Positions 28,979 to 40,496 are shown, numbered from the stretch's first letter. The stretch is 64,000 bases of DNA from an uncultured Alistipes sp. (GCA_944321175.1 CALUKI010000032.1:124001-188000), one strand, 5' to 3'. Numbers and translations: made by a program. The notes: generated by a model not told the origin, from the sequence alone.

Positions 28979-29371
28979 TCAGTGCTCCATGTCGTGCAGG
29001 TAGATTTCGAGCGCGCGGACCGAGATCTGGATCTCGCGGAGCGAGACGCCCAGCGATCCGATGAAGAGCAGCAGCGCCGCACCGAAAATATAGGCTGCGA
29101 CAAGCTGCATCCCGATGTAGAGCAGGAACATCGTGACCACGCAGAGAAACAGGCTCGCAATGCCGAGCGCCTGCATCGTCCGTGTCAGATAGAGCCGGCG
29201 GCGCAGGTTGTCGATCTGTGCGGCGGTCAGTTCGGAGCGGTGTGCGAGGTTCTGCGCCTTGAGTGTGCGGATCAGTTGGGCATAGGAGAGAAAACGGTTG
29301 GTGTAGGCCAGCAGAATGAGCGATACGGCCGGAAACAGCAGTGCCGGCAGCGTGAGCGTAAGTTCTTCCAT
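28979..29371 (-). CDS. DUF2721-family membrane protein
   Basis: A 130-residue inner membrane protein. Hydrophobic segments lie near residues 8-25, 67-85 and 88-107, with a basic, helical stretch between the first two (RTLKAQNLAHRSEL, RRRLYLTR), the pattern of DUF2721. The function of the family is not known. The start is ATG at 29371 (TTG six bases upstream is possible). It is transcribed alone and divergently from the glycosidase gene, tail to tail with folD. Confidence 0.7.
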   Translation of the reverse strand: MEELTLTLPALLFPAVSLILLAYTNRFLSYAQLIRTLKAQNLAHRSELTAAQIDNLRRRLYLTRTMQALGIASLFLCVVTMFLLYIGMQLVAAYIFGAALLLFIGSLGVSLREIQISVRALEIYLHDMEH

Positions 29372-29396
29372 GATCAAATGTCGTTTGTTCCGCCGG

Positions 29397-29404
29397 CAAA
29401 GATA
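29397..29404 (-). promoter_or_regulatory. -7 box upstream of the DUF2721 gene
   Basis: TATCTTTG on the minus strand, 25 bases before the ATG. The -33 element is not clear. Confidence 0.55.
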
Positions 29405-29453
29405 GGAAAAAAACGGCCGGAGCGCTCCCGATGGAACGATGCCGGCGTTTCGT

Positions 29454-29484
29454 ATTGCATATCCGACGAATCGTCGTATCTTTG
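29454..29484 (+). promoter_or_regulatory. promoter of the phosphodiester glycosidase gene
   Basis: ATTG at 29454-29457, 19 bases, TATCTTTG at 29477-29484. It gives a leader of about 25 bases before the ATG. Confidence 0.75.
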
Positions 29485-29515
29485 CAATCCGTGTGAATCA
29501 AACCGTTTTTGATCG

Positions 29516-30361
29516 ATGAAACGATGGTTGTCTCTTTTGTTGGCGCTTTTCCCGCTGCTGCCGGCAGCGGCGCAAAGCCCGCGTGATTCGGTGGCGCTGG
29601 CCGCCGTCGGGTGGGATACCTGTTCGGTACGTCCCGGCATGGTGGCCGTGCGTGCGCAGCTGGAACTTTTCGGCGCTCCGCAGACCCTTTCGGTGGTGCG
29701 TTACGAAACCCGCCGGTTCCGCACCCGTATCGTACAGCCCGATTCATTGTCGTTGACCTCGGCCGTTGCGGAGCGCGAAGGTGCGTCAGCGGCGATAAAT
29801 GCCGGCTATTTCAATGTCAGGAAATTCGTCCCTTCAACTTTCGTGCGGGTGGCCGGTCGGACGATCGCTGCAACCGAAGAGCGTGAATTGTATCGTGTGA
29901 ACGGGATTGTGGCATTGCGCGGTCGGAAGATTCACATCGCTCCCTATGCACCGACGGACGACGTGCGGCTTGCCCGTCGTTATCGCGATGCCTTGGCTTG
30001 CGGTCCGCTGCTGCTGGTCGATGGTCGGGAGGTGTCGTATGCCGGCCGCAAGGGCAGTTTCTGGGGCCGGCATCCGCGTTCGCTGATCGGCGTGACGAAG
30101 CGCGGAGAGGTGATAATGATTGTCGTTGACGGACGTTTCCCGAAGGAGGCTGCGGGAATGACGGTCGGAGAACTCGCTTTTGTAGCACGTCAGTTGGGAC
30201 TGCATGCAGCGCTGAATCTTGACGGAGGAGGCTCCTCCACACTCTGGTGCGACGATTGCGGTATCATCAACCACCCTTCGGACAACAAACGCTTCGATTC
30301 GGAGGGGGAACGGCGTGTGACGAATTGTATCGTTGCAGAGCCGTACAACCGGACAAAATAG
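29516..30361 (+). CDS. exported phosphodiester glycosidase-family protein
   Basis: A 281-residue protein with an N-terminal signal peptide (KRWLSLLLALFPLLPAAAQS, cleavage after Ala-Ala-Ala or AQS). The rest matches the phosphodiester alpha-N-acetylglucosaminidase (NAGPA/DUF2233) fold: INAGYF near 95, ACGPLLL near 162, RSLIGVT and the hallmark LNLDGGGSSTLW near 240. These enzymes remove sugars attached through phosphodiesters. It probably acts in the periplasm or at the outer surface; no lipoprotein cysteine follows the signal. It is a single-gene unit with its own promoter. Confidence 0.8.
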   Translation: MKRWLSLLLALFPLLPAAAQSPRDSVALAAVGWDTCSVRPGMVAVRAQLELFGAPQTLSVVRYETRRFRTRIVQPDSLSLTSAVAEREGASAAINAGYFNVRKFVPSTFVRVAGRTIAATEERELYRVNGIVALRGRKIHIAPYAPTDDVRLARRYRDALACGPLLLVDGREVSYAGRKGSFWGRHPRSLIGVTKRGEVIMIVVDGRFPKEAAGMTVGELAFVARQLGLHAALNLDGGGSSTLWCDDCGIINHPSDNKRFDSEGERRVTNCIVAEPYNRTK

Positions 30362-30720
30362 GCGTGCGGCGGAAGATTGCGGAAAATTGCGGGCGGCATC
30401 GGTTTCGGGAAGCCGCCCGTTTCCGTCTTCGGGCCGCTCAATGGCCCTGCTTCCGAAACATTCGGGTTCCGTTGCGGTGCTGTGGAGCGGCCTGCCGGCA
30501 GCGGAATCCGGCACGGTCCTCGCAAAGGGTGCAGTTCGATGCGGATGCGATCTGCAGAACAGGTGTTCCTTCGTTCTGCAGAGAAATGGATTAGATAGGA
30601 TAAAGTGGTAATAGACAGGTTGTTGTCTGTTGCGTGAATCCGCCGGCATGCAAGGGGTGTTTTCAGGTTTTTAAAAAAGTGAAAAATTACTGTTATTTTT
30701 TTCACATTATAGTTTTTTTT
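30362..30720 (+). other. intergenic stretch before the pckA promoter
   Basis: Apart from the hairpin at 30390-30419 I see no gene here. The last 60 bases (30661-30720) are very AT-rich, as expected just upstream of a promoter. Confidence 0.5.
30390..30425 (+). terminator. probable terminator of the glycosidase gene
   Basis: An 8-base-pair CGGGCGGC/GCCGCCCG stem (30390-30397 with 30412-30419) with a 14-base loop, then TTTCCGTCTT. The T-run is imperfect. Confidence 0.55.
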
Positions 30721-30722
30721 AC

Positions 30723-30730
30723 TACTTTTG
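30723..30730 (+). promoter_or_regulatory. -7 box of the pckA promoter
   Basis: TACTTTTG preceded by a long AT-rich stretch. The -33 box is not a good match. It leaves an untranslated leader of about 145 bases before pckA, which includes a possible 8-base-pair helix GCACCGGA/TCCGGTGC (30730-30737 with 30770-30777). Confidence 0.65.
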
Positions 30731-30883
30731 CACCGGAAAAGAAGGGGGAGCAAGCCCGGTGCCGCCTGATCCGGTGCACGGAATCGCGGGGAGGGGTGAA
30801 GACAGGCCCTGCAGCGGCAGTCCGGTTTGGAGCTTCTCCGGAAAAAGAGAAGAGATAAGAGGTTTTAATAAAACATAAGTATC

Positions 30884-32488
<1,605 letters not shown>

Positions 32489-32639
32489 GGACCCTTTCTG
32501 GAAGAACGAGCCGTCCGACAGGATGCCGATGCACGGTCGAAGCCGTAAGTGTTTGTGTTGTTGGTAGGTGAGTTGGGTTTTGGCTGATGCGGACAAATCG
32601 GTTCGCGTAGTCGGTACGCTCGTTCGTCCTTCTGTTGTA

Positions 32640-32679
32640 CAGGCCGGAGATCCTGAGGATCTCCGGCCTGCCTTTTTTG
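32640..32679 (+). terminator. terminator of pckA
   Basis: A 14-base-pair perfect stem (32640-32653 with 32657-32670) and three-base loop, followed by CC and six T. It lies about 150 bases after the pckA stop; the bases between show no gene. Confidence 0.9.
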
Positions 32680-32857
32680 TCGTGCAGCCGGAAGACGGCG
32701 GTATCGCATGGCTTGCAGGGACGCGGCGCATACGATATATCGGAGCGACAGCCGAAAGCCGGAATGCTGCATGCAGCCATTCCGATGTGAAAAAGAGTTG
32801 ATATTTTAGGGGATTTCGGGGAATTTTCGTAAACTTGTAGGCCAAAACTGCTGATTT

Positions 32858-33748
32858 ATGGTAAAACGAACGAATAATCTGCGCAAAGTCTCCATCGCCC
32901 GCTTGAAGCAGGAGATGCAGGATACGGTTTTTCTGTCGGACGATCTGGCCATTACGACAATCGATTATTTGCGGAATCCGACTTCCGAAATTCCGGTCTC
33001 GCTCGACGGTTTTGCCGCTATGATCATGATGAGCGGCACGGCCGTATTGTCGATCGATACGGATACCTACGAGATCCGGCCCAACATGCTTGTCTTCTTC
33101 CGTCCCGGAAGCGTTATCCGCACGATTCGTTGTTCGTCCGATGCTACGGCCTATCTGACAGCCTGCTCGAAGAGTTTTGTCAACGACATCCAGGTCGATA
33201 TTTCGGCATCGCTGCCGATTCACATGCGGTTTGGCCGGAAACCCTGTCTGCAGGTGACCGAACAGGATGTAACGGAGATACGGGCCTTCTTCCGGCTTAT
33301 CAAGATGGTTATCCAAAGCGACAAGGAGCGTTTCCGCAAAGAGATCATCCATACGTTGTTTACGGCGATCTTCTATCTGATCACGGAGCTGAACCAGCGC
33401 GATCAGTTCAGCGGGCAGAAGCAGGGTCGTTGCGAAGTGCTGTTCGATCAGTTCATGCGCTTGCTGGGCGAGTACAACAAACGCGAGCGCAATGTCAGTT
33501 TCTATGCGGCGAAACTCAATATCACGCCGAAATACCTGTCGTCGGTGGTCAAGGAGGTGAGCGGCAAGACGGCGGCCAAATGGATCGATGAATCGGTTAT
33601 TCTGGAGGCGAAATCGCTGCTGAAATATTCGGGTATGAGCATTCAGGAGATTGCCTACCAACTGAACTTCAGTACGCAGTCCTTCTTCGGAAAATATTTC
33701 AAGCAGCATACGGGAACATCGCCGTCACGCTACAAGCGGCGGGGATGA
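32858..33748 (+). CDS. AraC-family transcriptional regulator
   Basis: A 296-residue regulator. The N-terminal half resembles a cupin-type sensor (residues 25-110, including IRPNMLVFFRPGS). The C-terminal 100 residues carry two helix-turn-helix motifs: NVSFYAAKLNITPKYLSSVVKEVSG and SIQEIAYQLNFSTQSFFGKYFKQHTGTSPSRYK, the AraC signature. The effector and targets are unknown. A weak TAAACTTG -7 box at 32830-32837 lies 20 bases before the ATG. It converges on the FAD oxidoreductase, and no obvious partner is adjacent. Confidence 0.88.
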   Translation: MVKRTNNLRKVSIARLKQEMQDTVFLSDDLAITTIDYLRNPTSEIPVSLDGFAAMIMMSGTAVLSIDTDTYEIRPNMLVFFRPGSVIRTIRCSSDATAYLTACSKSFVNDIQVDISASLPIHMRFGRKPCLQVTEQDVTEIRAFFRLIKMVIQSDKERFRKEIIHTLFTAIFYLITELNQRDQFSGQKQGRCEVLFDQFMRLLGEYNKRERNVSFYAAKLNITPKYLSSVVKEVSGKTAAKWIDESVILEAKSLLKYSGMSIQEIAYQLNFSTQSFFGKYFKQHTGTSPSRYKRRG

Positions 33749-33839
33749 TCCGATCGTCCGGCGAGGTCGGCAACGGCCCTTTGCTCCGGCAGGGTTTCAT
33801 CTCCCGTTTTGCGGGATTGTTCGCGGAGGAACAAGGTGA

Positions 33840-33875
33840 AGCGGAGAGCGGAATCACAGGATTCCGCTCTCCGCT
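33840..33875. terminator. hairpin between convergent genes
   Basis: A 16-base-pair perfect inverted repeat (33840-33855 with 33860-33875) with an ACAG loop, between the AraC gene (+) and the FAD oxidoreductase gene (-). There is no T-run on either side, but the position suggests a two-way terminator. A C8 run follows at 33923-33930. Confidence 0.55.
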
Positions 33876-33948
33876 GTTAGTGATTCGTTCCGGAGGTTGG
33901 CTGTGCGCCCGTTTTGTGAACACCCCCCCCACCGGATATTCCTGTCGG

Positions 33949-35322
33949 TCAGTCGTGCAGGAAGGCTCCCGTCCGGCGGAGTTCTTCGCGAACAACCTGC
34001 GCATCGAGTTCGGCCGGTGCGACACCCGCTTCGAGAGCCAGCCGTGCGGCACGGCCTGCCGCCTCACCCATCGCCATGCAGGTGGACATGACGCGCGTGG
34101 AGGCCATCGCCTCATGATCCATCGAGGCGCAGCGGCCGGCCACAAGCAGCCTTCCGACCTGTTCCGGTACCAGACAGCGATAGGGGATGTCGTAACAGTC
34201 GTCGCACCAGTAGAGCGTGCAGTCGCCGCCCTGTGCATGGTGAATATCGACCGGATAACCCGCGACGGCAATGGCATCGGGGAAACGGCGGTCGTGGAGA
34301 ATGTCATCGGCCGTAAGCACATACTTCCCGACAATCACACGGCTTTCGCGGATTCCCAGAAACGATGCGACCTTCTCCATGTGTGCACCGGCAAACCCCG
34401 GCACGAAATCTTTCAGGTAACGCTCCACCTCATAAATCTGTCTGCGGCCTTCGATTTCGCCGTAGGTATAGCTTTCGGGACGGGTCGAATCGACACCGTT
34501 GACGCGTGTCATGTTGACCCAGATCTCGTCGTCGGCGAGTCCCGTGATGAGAATCGTCCGTGCAACGGGAATCCGATACCCCTTCGCCTGCGCCTCGCGG
34601 ATCTGGTTGCGCAGTCCGACGGTGATGAATTTTCCGCTGCGGAACTGCTCGGCAGGCATGGTATCCATATCGTAGCGGTCGGGATGTTGGACAATCGCAT
34701 CGCGCAGCTGCTGCACATCGACCCCTTTCATGCAGAACATCAGCGTCGGCGGCTGCATGCCTCCCTCGGCATCGCCCTTGCGGCACTCCACGCCGGCACG
34801 GAAGGCAACGTCGCCGTCGCCCGTGCAGTCGATGACGGTCTTGGCGAGGATCGCTTCCCGCCCCGCCTTGCTCTCGATGATGACGCCCCGCACATCATTG
34901 CCCTCCTTGATCACATCCGTACAGAAGACATACATCAGCACCTCGACCCCGTTCTCCTCCATGATCTCCAGCGCCGTGCGCTTGACCTCCTCTGCATCGA
35001 CGATCGTCAGACTCATGTGCAGCGCGCAGGGACGATGCTCGCTTGCGGCACCGCGCGCACGCAGGCGGTCGATGAAACGCTGCGGGAGACCCTTGATGAT
35101 CTGAGTCCCCTTGTGCCCCAGAAAACCGAGAATCGGAAGTCCGATGGTCAGGTTGCCGCCCAGATACCCCCGACTTTCGAGGAGCATGACACGCAACCCC
35201 TTGCCGGCTGCCGCTTCGGCCGCCATGATGCCCGCAGGACCGCCGCCTACGACCAGAATATCCACCTCGGCCCGTACGGGAATCCCGCGGGCTGCTTCGT
35301 GGATGAATCGTTGTTCGTTCAT
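33949..35322 (-). CDS. FAD-dependent oxidoreductase (FAD_oxidored family)
   Basis: A 457-residue flavoprotein. The dinucleotide-binding motif VDILVVGGGPAGIMAAEAA is at residues 19-37, and TVIDCTGDGDVAFRAG and LLVAGRCASMDHEAMASTRVMSTCMAMGEAAG are the family's later FAD contacts. The physiological substrate is not known. I see no signal peptide: the start is ATG 35322, and the frame remains open 38 codons further upstream but without a convincing start. It is a single-gene unit. Confidence 0.8.
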   Translation of the reverse strand: MNEQRFIHEAARGIPVRAEVDILVVGGGPAGIMAAEAAAGKGLRVMLLESRGYLGGNLTIGLPILGFLGHKGTQIIKGLPQRFIDRLRARGAASEHRPCALHMSLTIVDAEEVKRTALEIMEENGVEVLMYVFCTDVIKEGNDVRGVIIESKAGREAILAKTVIDCTGDGDVAFRAGVECRKGDAEGGMQPPTLMFCMKGVDVQQLRDAIVQHPDRYDMDTMPAEQFRSGKFITVGLRNQIREAQAKGYRIPVARTILITGLADDEIWVNMTRVNGVDSTRPESYTYGEIEGRRQIYEVERYLKDFVPGFAGAHMEKVASFLGIRESRVIVGKYVLTADDILHDRRFPDAIAVAGYPVDIHHAQGGDCTLYWCDDCYDIPYRCLVPEQVGRLLVAGRCASMDHEAMASTRVMSTCMAMGEAAGRAARLALEAGVAPAELDAQVVREELRRTGAFLHD

Positions 35323-35374
35323 ATTGTTTTTCGTTTGGTTGTTTGTCCGTTTTTGCTCGCGGATGCGATTGTTG

Positions 35375-35382
35375 CAAAAATA
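35375..35382 (-). promoter_or_regulatory. -7 box upstream of the FAD oxidoreductase
   Basis: TATTTTTG on the minus strand in an AT-rich stretch, 52 bases before the ATG. The -33 box is unclear. Confidence 0.45.
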
Positions 35383-35487
35383 ACAATTAATTCGATGCGA
35401 TGTATAATAAACGGGTAAAAATGACAGAAAAGGCAAGAAAACAGAGGGAAAAGGATATATATGGAATGAAAGTGAAAGGGTCGGGAC

Positions 35488-35515
35488 AAAAAAACGTTCC
35501 GCTCCTTGCGGAACG
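35488..35515 (-). terminator. terminator of the aldolase gene
   Basis: On the minus strand a CGTTCCGC/GCGGAACG stem (35515-35508 with 35502-35495) is followed by seven T (A7 at 35488-35494 on the plus strand). It lies 27 bases past the aldolase stop. Confidence 0.88.
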
Positions 35516-35542
35516 GAACGCTGGTAGTTCGTATGTAGCGGA

Positions 35543-36541
35543 TCAGGCTTTGCCGGCCGAACCCAATACGTCCTTGCATTTGTGCATGTAGAGTTTCTTC
35601 AGTTCGTCGCGGGCCGGACCCAGATATTTGCGGGGGTCGAACTCGGCAGGATTCTCCGTGAAGACCGTACGAACGGCAGCCGTCATGGCCAGACGACCGT
35701 CCGAATCGATGTTGATCTTGCAAACGGCGCTCTTGGCAGCCTTGCGGAGCTGGTCTTCGGGGATGCCTACCGCATCCTTCAGTTTGCCGCCGTGCGTGTT
35801 GATGATCTTTACATACTCCTGCGGAACCGACGATGCTCCGTGCAGAACGATGGGGAAACCGGGAAGTTTCTTCTCGATCTCGGCCAGAATGTCGAAACGC
35901 AGTTCGGGCGGCACGAGGATGCCGTCGGCGTTGCGTGTGCACTGTTCGGGCTTGAACTTGTTGGCGCCGTGCGACGTGCCGATCGAGATGGCCAGCGAAT
36001 CCACGCCGGTCTTCGTTACAAAGTCGATGACCTCTTCGGGCTTGGTGTAGTGCGCAACCTCGGCTGCAACCTCGTCTTCCACACCGGCCAGTACGCCCAA
36101 CTCGCCTTCGACCGTTACATCGTACTGGTGTGCATACTCCACGACTTTTTTCGTCAGGGCGATATTCTCTTCATAAGGCAGCGACGAACCGTCGATCATG
36201 ACCGACGAAAAGCCCATGTCGATGCAGCTCTTGCACAATTCGAACGAGTTGCCGTGATCGAGGTGCAGGCAGATCGGAATGCCTTTGCCGCCGTTGAGCT
36301 CCTTGGCATACTCTACGGCTCCCTGAGCCATGTAGCGCAGCAGCGTCTGGTTGGCATATTTGCGGGCTCCGGCCGATACTTGCAGAATGACGGGCGAATT
36401 CACCTCGACACATGCCGAGATGATGGCCTGCAGCTGCTCCATGTTGTTGAAGTTGAATGCAGGAATGGCATAGCCGCCTTTGATGGCCTTGGCGAACATC
36501 TCTCGCGTGTTCACCAGTCCGAGTTCTTTGTAAGATACCAT
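35543..36541 (-). CDS. fba: class II fructose-bisphosphate aldolase
   Basis: A 332-residue zinc-dependent aldolase splitting or forming fructose 1,6-bisphosphate. The zinc ligands are visible in CLHLDHGNS and TVEGELG, plus the later histidines in AISIGTSHGANK and PIVLHGASS. The length resembles the longer class II enzymes of Bacteroidota. It is transcribed alone, with its own terminator and a -7 box about 65 bases upstream. Confidence 0.94.
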   Translation of the reverse strand: MVSYKELGLVNTREMFAKAIKGGYAIPAFNFNNMEQLQAIISACVEVNSPVILQVSAGARKYANQTLLRYMAQGAVEYAKELNGGKGIPICLHLDHGNSFELCKSCIDMGFSSVMIDGSSLPYEENIALTKKVVEYAHQYDVTVEGELGVLAGVEDEVAAEVAHYTKPEEVIDFVTKTGVDSLAISIGTSHGANKFKPEQCTRNADGILVPPELRFDILAEIEKKLPGFPIVLHGASSVPQEYVKIINTHGGKLKDAVGIPEDQLRKAAKSAVCKINIDSDGRLAMTAAVRTVFTENPAEFDPRKYLGPARDELKKLYMHKCKDVLGSAGKA

Positions 36542-36605
36542 AACCTTAAAGTTTATGAGTTATTGATGTATGTTCCTCGTCAGATTCTCTTCAGGAGAAT
36601 CCTTG

Positions 36606-36613
36606 CAAAGATA
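36606..36613 (-). promoter_or_regulatory. -7 box of the aldolase promoter
   Basis: TATCTTTG on the minus strand. The predicted leader is about 60 bases. The -33 element is weak. Confidence 0.55.
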
Positions 36614-36756
36614 CAAAATTTCAGAATCTGCAGCGTATGATTTCGGAATATTTTTTAATATATCAAAAAGTCGCTGCTGCTCATCGATTATTTCGTAACA
36701 AATTCGTATCTTTGGCTTCGCCTTGGATACTCCGTCTCGGCAAAGGCAAACAGCCG

Positions 36757-36788
36757 TTTGCATCTGCGCCCGACTTTTCGTATCTTTG
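36757..36788 (+). promoter_or_regulatory. consensus promoter of the fumarase gene
   Basis: TTTG at 36757-36760, exactly 20 bases, TATCTTTG at 36781-36788: a full match to the Bacteroidota consensus. It leaves a leader of about 120 bases that contains an 8-base-pair hairpin GCGGCTGC/GCAGCCGC (36813-36820 with 36831-36838). Confidence 0.88.
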
Positions 36789-36917
36789 TGAACCCGCCGG
36801 CGGTCTCATGCTGCGGCTGCTTGCGGGTGTGCAGCCGCCGGTGCGGTTTCGGGATGCCTGAAGTGCTGGCGGTACAGACTGAAAAACAACATTTGACAAA
36901 CGAAAAATAACGCGATT

Positions 36918-38531
36918 ATGCCGGAATTCATCTATCAGGAGCCGTTCCCCGTAGGCAAGGATACTACGGAGTACCGTCTGTTGACCAAAGATTATGTGAA
37001 GGTCGTGGAGTGCGACGGCCGCAAGATTCTGAAAATCGACCCCAAAGGGTTGGAACTGCTGTCGAAGGCAGCGTACAGTGACGTGTCGTTCTATCTGCGT
37101 GCGGCGCATCTGGAAAAACTGCGTCATATCCTGGAGGATCCCGAAGCCTCGGACAACGACCGTTTCGTGGCTTATACGATGCTGCTCAACCAGTGCGTGG
37201 CTGCCGAGGGCGAACTGCCGACCTGCCAGGATACGGGTACGGCCATCTGTATCGGCCACAAGGGGGAGGACGTCTATACGGGTGTCGATGATGCCGAGTA
37301 CATCACGCGCGGCGTCTATGAAACCTACAGGGACCGCAATCTCCGCTACTCTCAGGTCGTGCCTTTCTCGATGATCGAGGAGAAGAATTCGGGAACGAAC
37401 CTTCCGGCGCAAATCGACATCTATGGCGGACATCCCGGCATGGAGTATGAGTTCCTCTTCATTACCAAAGGCGGCGGCTCGGCAAACAAAACCTTCCTCT
37501 ACCAGCAGACGAAGGCCCTGCTCAACGAAAAGACCTTGACGGAGTTCATCAAGACCCATATCAAGGATCTGGGAACGTCGGCCTGCCCGCCCTACCATCT
37601 GGCCATCTGCATCGGCGGAACATCGGCCGAGATGTGCCTTTCGACGGTCAAGAAGGCTTCGGCCGGCTATCTCGATACGCTGCCCACCTCCGGCAATGAG
37701 GGCGGGCGCTGCTTCCGCGATCTGGAATGGGAGGAGAAGGTGCTGAAGATCTGTCAGGAGAGCGGTGTAGGCGCACAGTTCGGCGGCAAGTATCTGGTTC
37801 ATGACGTGCGTGTGATCCGCGCCCCGCGCCATGCCGCTTCGTGCCCCGTCGCTATCGGCGTAAGCTGCTCGGCTGACCGCAACATCAAGGCGAAGATTAC
37901 TCCCGAAGGAATTTTCCTCGAACAGCTGGAGAAAAATCCGGCCCGTTTCCTGCCGGCGGAATCTCCGGCCATGTCGCCGGCGGTCGATATCGACCTCGAC
38001 GAAGGGATGGACAAGGTTCGGGCCATCCTGACGAAATACCCGATCAGGACGCGGCTGAATCTGCGCGGAACGCTCATTGTAGCGCGCGACATCGCCCATG
38101 CGCGTATCAAGCAGATGCTCGACGAAGGAAAACCGATGCCCGAATACTTCAAGAAGCATCCGGTTTACTATGCCGGCCCGGCCAAGACGCCGCAGGGCAT
38201 GGCTTCGGGCTCGTTCGGCCCCACGACCGCCGGACGTATGGATCCCTATGTCGATCTGTTCCAGTCGCAGGGCGGCTCGATGGTCATGGTGGCCAAGGGA
38301 AACCGTTCGCAGGAGGTAACCGACGCCTGCCGCAGGCACGGCGGATTCTATCTGGGTTCGATCGGCGGCCCCGCAGCCATTTTGGCCAAGAATTCGATCA
38401 AGTCGGTCGAGGTCGTCGATTTCCCCGAACTGGGTATGGAGGCCGTCCGCAAGATCTATGTCGAGAACTTCCCGGCATTCATTATCGTGGATGACAAAGG
38501 AAACGACTTCTTTGCCGACTTCAAACATTGA
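36918..38531 (+). CDS. class I fumarate hydratase (iron-sulfur, single chain)
   Basis: A 537-residue oxygen-sensitive fumarase of the FumA/FumB type. The N-terminal alpha part contains [14 protein letters not shown] and [16 protein letters not shown], and the C-terminal beta part contains [20 protein letters not shown] and [13 protein letters not shown]. The cluster cysteines are among those in PTCQDTG, SACPPYH and [10 protein letters not shown]. It supplies fumarate for respiration in the reductive branch. It has its own strong promoter and terminator. Confidence 0.94.
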   Translation: MPEFIYQEPFPVGKDTTEYRLLTKDYVKVVECDGRKILKIDPKGLELLSKAAYSDVSFYLRAAHLEKLRHILEDPEASDNDRFVAYTMLLNQCVAAEGELPTCQDTGTAICIGHKGEDVYTGVDDAEYITRGVYETYRDRNLRYSQVVPFSMIEEKNSGTNLPAQIDIYGGHPGMEYEFLFITKGGGSANKTFLYQQTKALLNEKTLTEFIKTHIKDLGTSACPPYHLAICIGGTSAEMCLSTVKKASAGYLDTLPTSGNEGGRCFRDLEWEEKVLKICQESGVGAQFGGKYLVHDVRVIRAPRHAASCPVAIGVSCSADRNIKAKITPEGIFLEQLEKNPARFLPAESPAMSPAVDIDLDEGMDKVRAILTKYPIRTRLNLRGTLIVARDIAHARIKQMLDEGKPMPEYFKKHPVYYAGPAKTPQGMASGSFGPTTAGRMDPYVDLFQSQGGSMVMVAKGNRSQEVTDACRRHGGFYLGSIGGPAAILAKNSIKSVEVVDFPELGMEAVRKIYVENFPAFIIVDDKGNDFFADFKH

Positions 38532-38550
38532 TGAGGCGGACAACCCGCGA

Positions 38551-38592
38551 CGCACCACAATCGGCTCCGCAGGGCCGGTTGTGGTGTGTTTC
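38551..38592 (+). terminator. terminator of the fumarase gene
   Basis: A 15-base-pair stem (38551-38565 with 38574-38588; two G-T pairs) followed by TTTC. It starts 20 bases after the stop codon. Confidence 0.75.
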
Positions 38593-38663
38593 GTGCAATG
38601 AACAATAAAACAGACGGTTTTTCGTTATTGGTTACATCCGAGACTAAGAGAATTCATCCTGCA

Positions 38664-40496
38664 ATGAAACGATCCGTTTACATGTGGCTGCTGTTCCTGC
38701 CGGTGCTCTTCCATACGGCGGCTTTTGCCGATGAAAAGGTCACTTTCGAGGTCAAGGCCCCGATGATGGTGGCCAAAGGTGAGGCCGTGCGCGTGGAATT
38801 TACGCTCAATGCCAAGCCGGACGACAACTCTTTCGTTGCCCCCTCGTTCGAAGGTTTCGACGTGATTGCCGGCCCTGCCGTTTCGCGGGGAAGCTCCATC
38901 CAGATCATCAACGGGCAGATGACGCGCAACAGCAGCTATACGATTACCTATGTGCTGCTGCCGCAACAGGAGGGAACCTTTACCATCGGGGCGGCGACGG
39001 CCCGTGTCGACAAGACGGAGTATCGGACCAAAACGCTCCCGATCGAGGTGGTCGATGAGGGGCAGACGGGACAATCGGCCCCCGGCGGCTCCTCTTCGGG
39101 ATCTTCGCCCGCCGATGTGCAGCAGCAGGTCGGCAAGGACGATATCCTGCTGCGTATGGAGCTGTCGCGGCGGACGGCGTTCAAGGGAGAGCCGATCCGT
39201 GCGGCGTTGAAACTCTATTATCGGGTGAACCTTGTGGGTGACAGCGGCAGCAAACTCCCGACGTTCAATGGCTTCTGGGCACAGGAGATCGAACGGCAGC
39301 AGCAACCGCAGCGGGAACGTTACAACGGACGTGTTTATGAAACCCAGATCGTTCGGGAGTACCTGCTCTATCCGCAGCAGTCGGGTGTCATTACCATCGA
39401 ACCGGCCGAATTGAACGTCATTGCGCAGGTCGTGGTGCAGAGCCCCAACCCCGATCCGTTCTTCGGCGGCGGACACGAGGTGTATGATGTGCGGCGGTCG
39501 TTGCGCACATCGCCGGTCGAGGTGACGGTTCGCGACCTTCCGGCGGGCGCTCCGGAGAGTTTCAGCGGCGCTGTCGGCAAATTCACCATGTCGTCGAATC
39601 TGCCGGCATCGACTCTCGCGGCGAATTCCGCCGCAACCTATACGGTCAAGATTGCCGGCACGGGTAATCTGTCGTTCGTGCAGGCCCCGAAACTGACGCT
39701 GCCCAGCTCGTTCGAGCAGTACAACGTCAAAACCACCGAGTCGATGAATACAACGGCGGCAGGTACGACGGGATACCGGCAGTTCGAGTACCCGTTCATT
39801 GCCCGTGCCGAGGGCGAATACGAGATTCCGCCGGTGGAGTTTACCTATTTCAATCCCGACACGAAACAATATGTGACGCTGTCGGCACAGCAGATGACGC
39901 TCGACGTAACCCCCGATGCGGGAGGCGGAAGTGCGCAGCAGGTTGTGACGGGATTGTCGAAGGAGGATGTGAAACTGTTGGGACAGGACATACGCTTCAT
40001 CAAACTCGGACGGGGGAATCTGCACCTGCAGCGTCCGCCTTTCATGGGCAGCGCCCTCTATTTTCTTCTGCTGGCACTCATCGTGGCTCTTTTCGGCGGA
40101 GCCTATGTGGCGTTGCGCAAACGGATCCGTGACCGGCAGAATGTTGTCCTGATGCGCGGCAAACGTGCCAACAAGGTGGCCGTGCAGCGATTCCGTATCG
40201 CGATGCAGTACATGAAGGCGGAAAACCGCCATGCTTTCTATGAGGAGATGCTGCGGGCCTTGTGGGGCTATATGGGCGACAAGTTCAATATTCCGGTGGC
40301 GAACCTTACCAAGGAGAATGTCCGTGAGGAGCTGCATAAGCGTGGTGTGCCGCAGGAGTTGTCGCAATGTTTCTCCGATCTGATCTCGCAGTGCGACGAG
40401 GCCCAGTATTCGCCTGTGGCCGGGGCGCGCATGAGCGATATCTACAACGAGGGGGTGGAGTTCATTTCGAAACTCGAATCGGTAATTAAAAAATAA
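38664..40496 (+). CDS. batD: BatD-family protein
   Basis: A 610-residue envelope protein with an N-terminal signal peptide (MKRSVYMWLLFLPVLFHTAAFA), a large beta-rich exported region with repeated Ig-like segments, one membrane helix near residues 465-487 (LYFLLLALIVALFGGAYVAL) and a cytosolic tail. This is the layout of BatD (oxygen tolerance) proteins. Bat proteins were linked to aerotolerance in Bacteroides, though the mechanism is unsettled. The start is ATG 38664, which gives a clean signal; ATG 38598 is possible. batE follows after 19 bases. The usual batA/batB/batC partners are not upstream, where the fumarase gene lies. Confidence 0.85.
   Translation: MKRSVYMWLLFLPVLFHTAAFADEKVTFEVKAPMMVAKGEAVRVEFTLNAKPDDNSFVAPSFEGFDVIAGPAVSRGSSIQIINGQMTRNSSYTITYVLLPQQEGTFTIGAATARVDKTEYRTKTLPIEVVDEGQTGQSAPGGSSSGSSPADVQQQVGKDDILLRMELSRRTAFKGEPIRAALKLYYRVNLVGDSGSKLPTFNGFWAQEIERQQQPQRERYNGRVYETQIVREYLLYPQQSGVITIEPAELNVIAQVVVQSPNPDPFFGGGHEVYDVRRSLRTSPVEVTVRDLPAGAPESFSGAVGKFTMSSNLPASTLAANSAATYTVKIAGTGNLSFVQAPKLTLPSSFEQYNVKTTESMNTTAAGTTGYRQFEYPFIARAEGEYEIPPVEFTYFNPDTKQYVTLSAQQMTLDVTPDAGGGSAQQVVTGLSKEDVKLLGQDIRFIKLGRGNLHLQRPPFMGSALYFLLLALIVALFGGAYVALRKRIRDRQNVVLMRGKRANKVAVQRFRIAMQYMKAENRHAFYEEMLRALWGYMGDKFNIPVANLTKENVREELHKRGVPQELSQCFSDLISQCDEAQYSPVAGARMSDIYNEGVEFISKLESVIKK

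Noticed and set aside
36707-36714. Second TATCTTTG upstream of fumarase
   Set aside because: No TTTG-like box lies 19-21 bases before it, whereas the copy at 36781 has a perfect partner.
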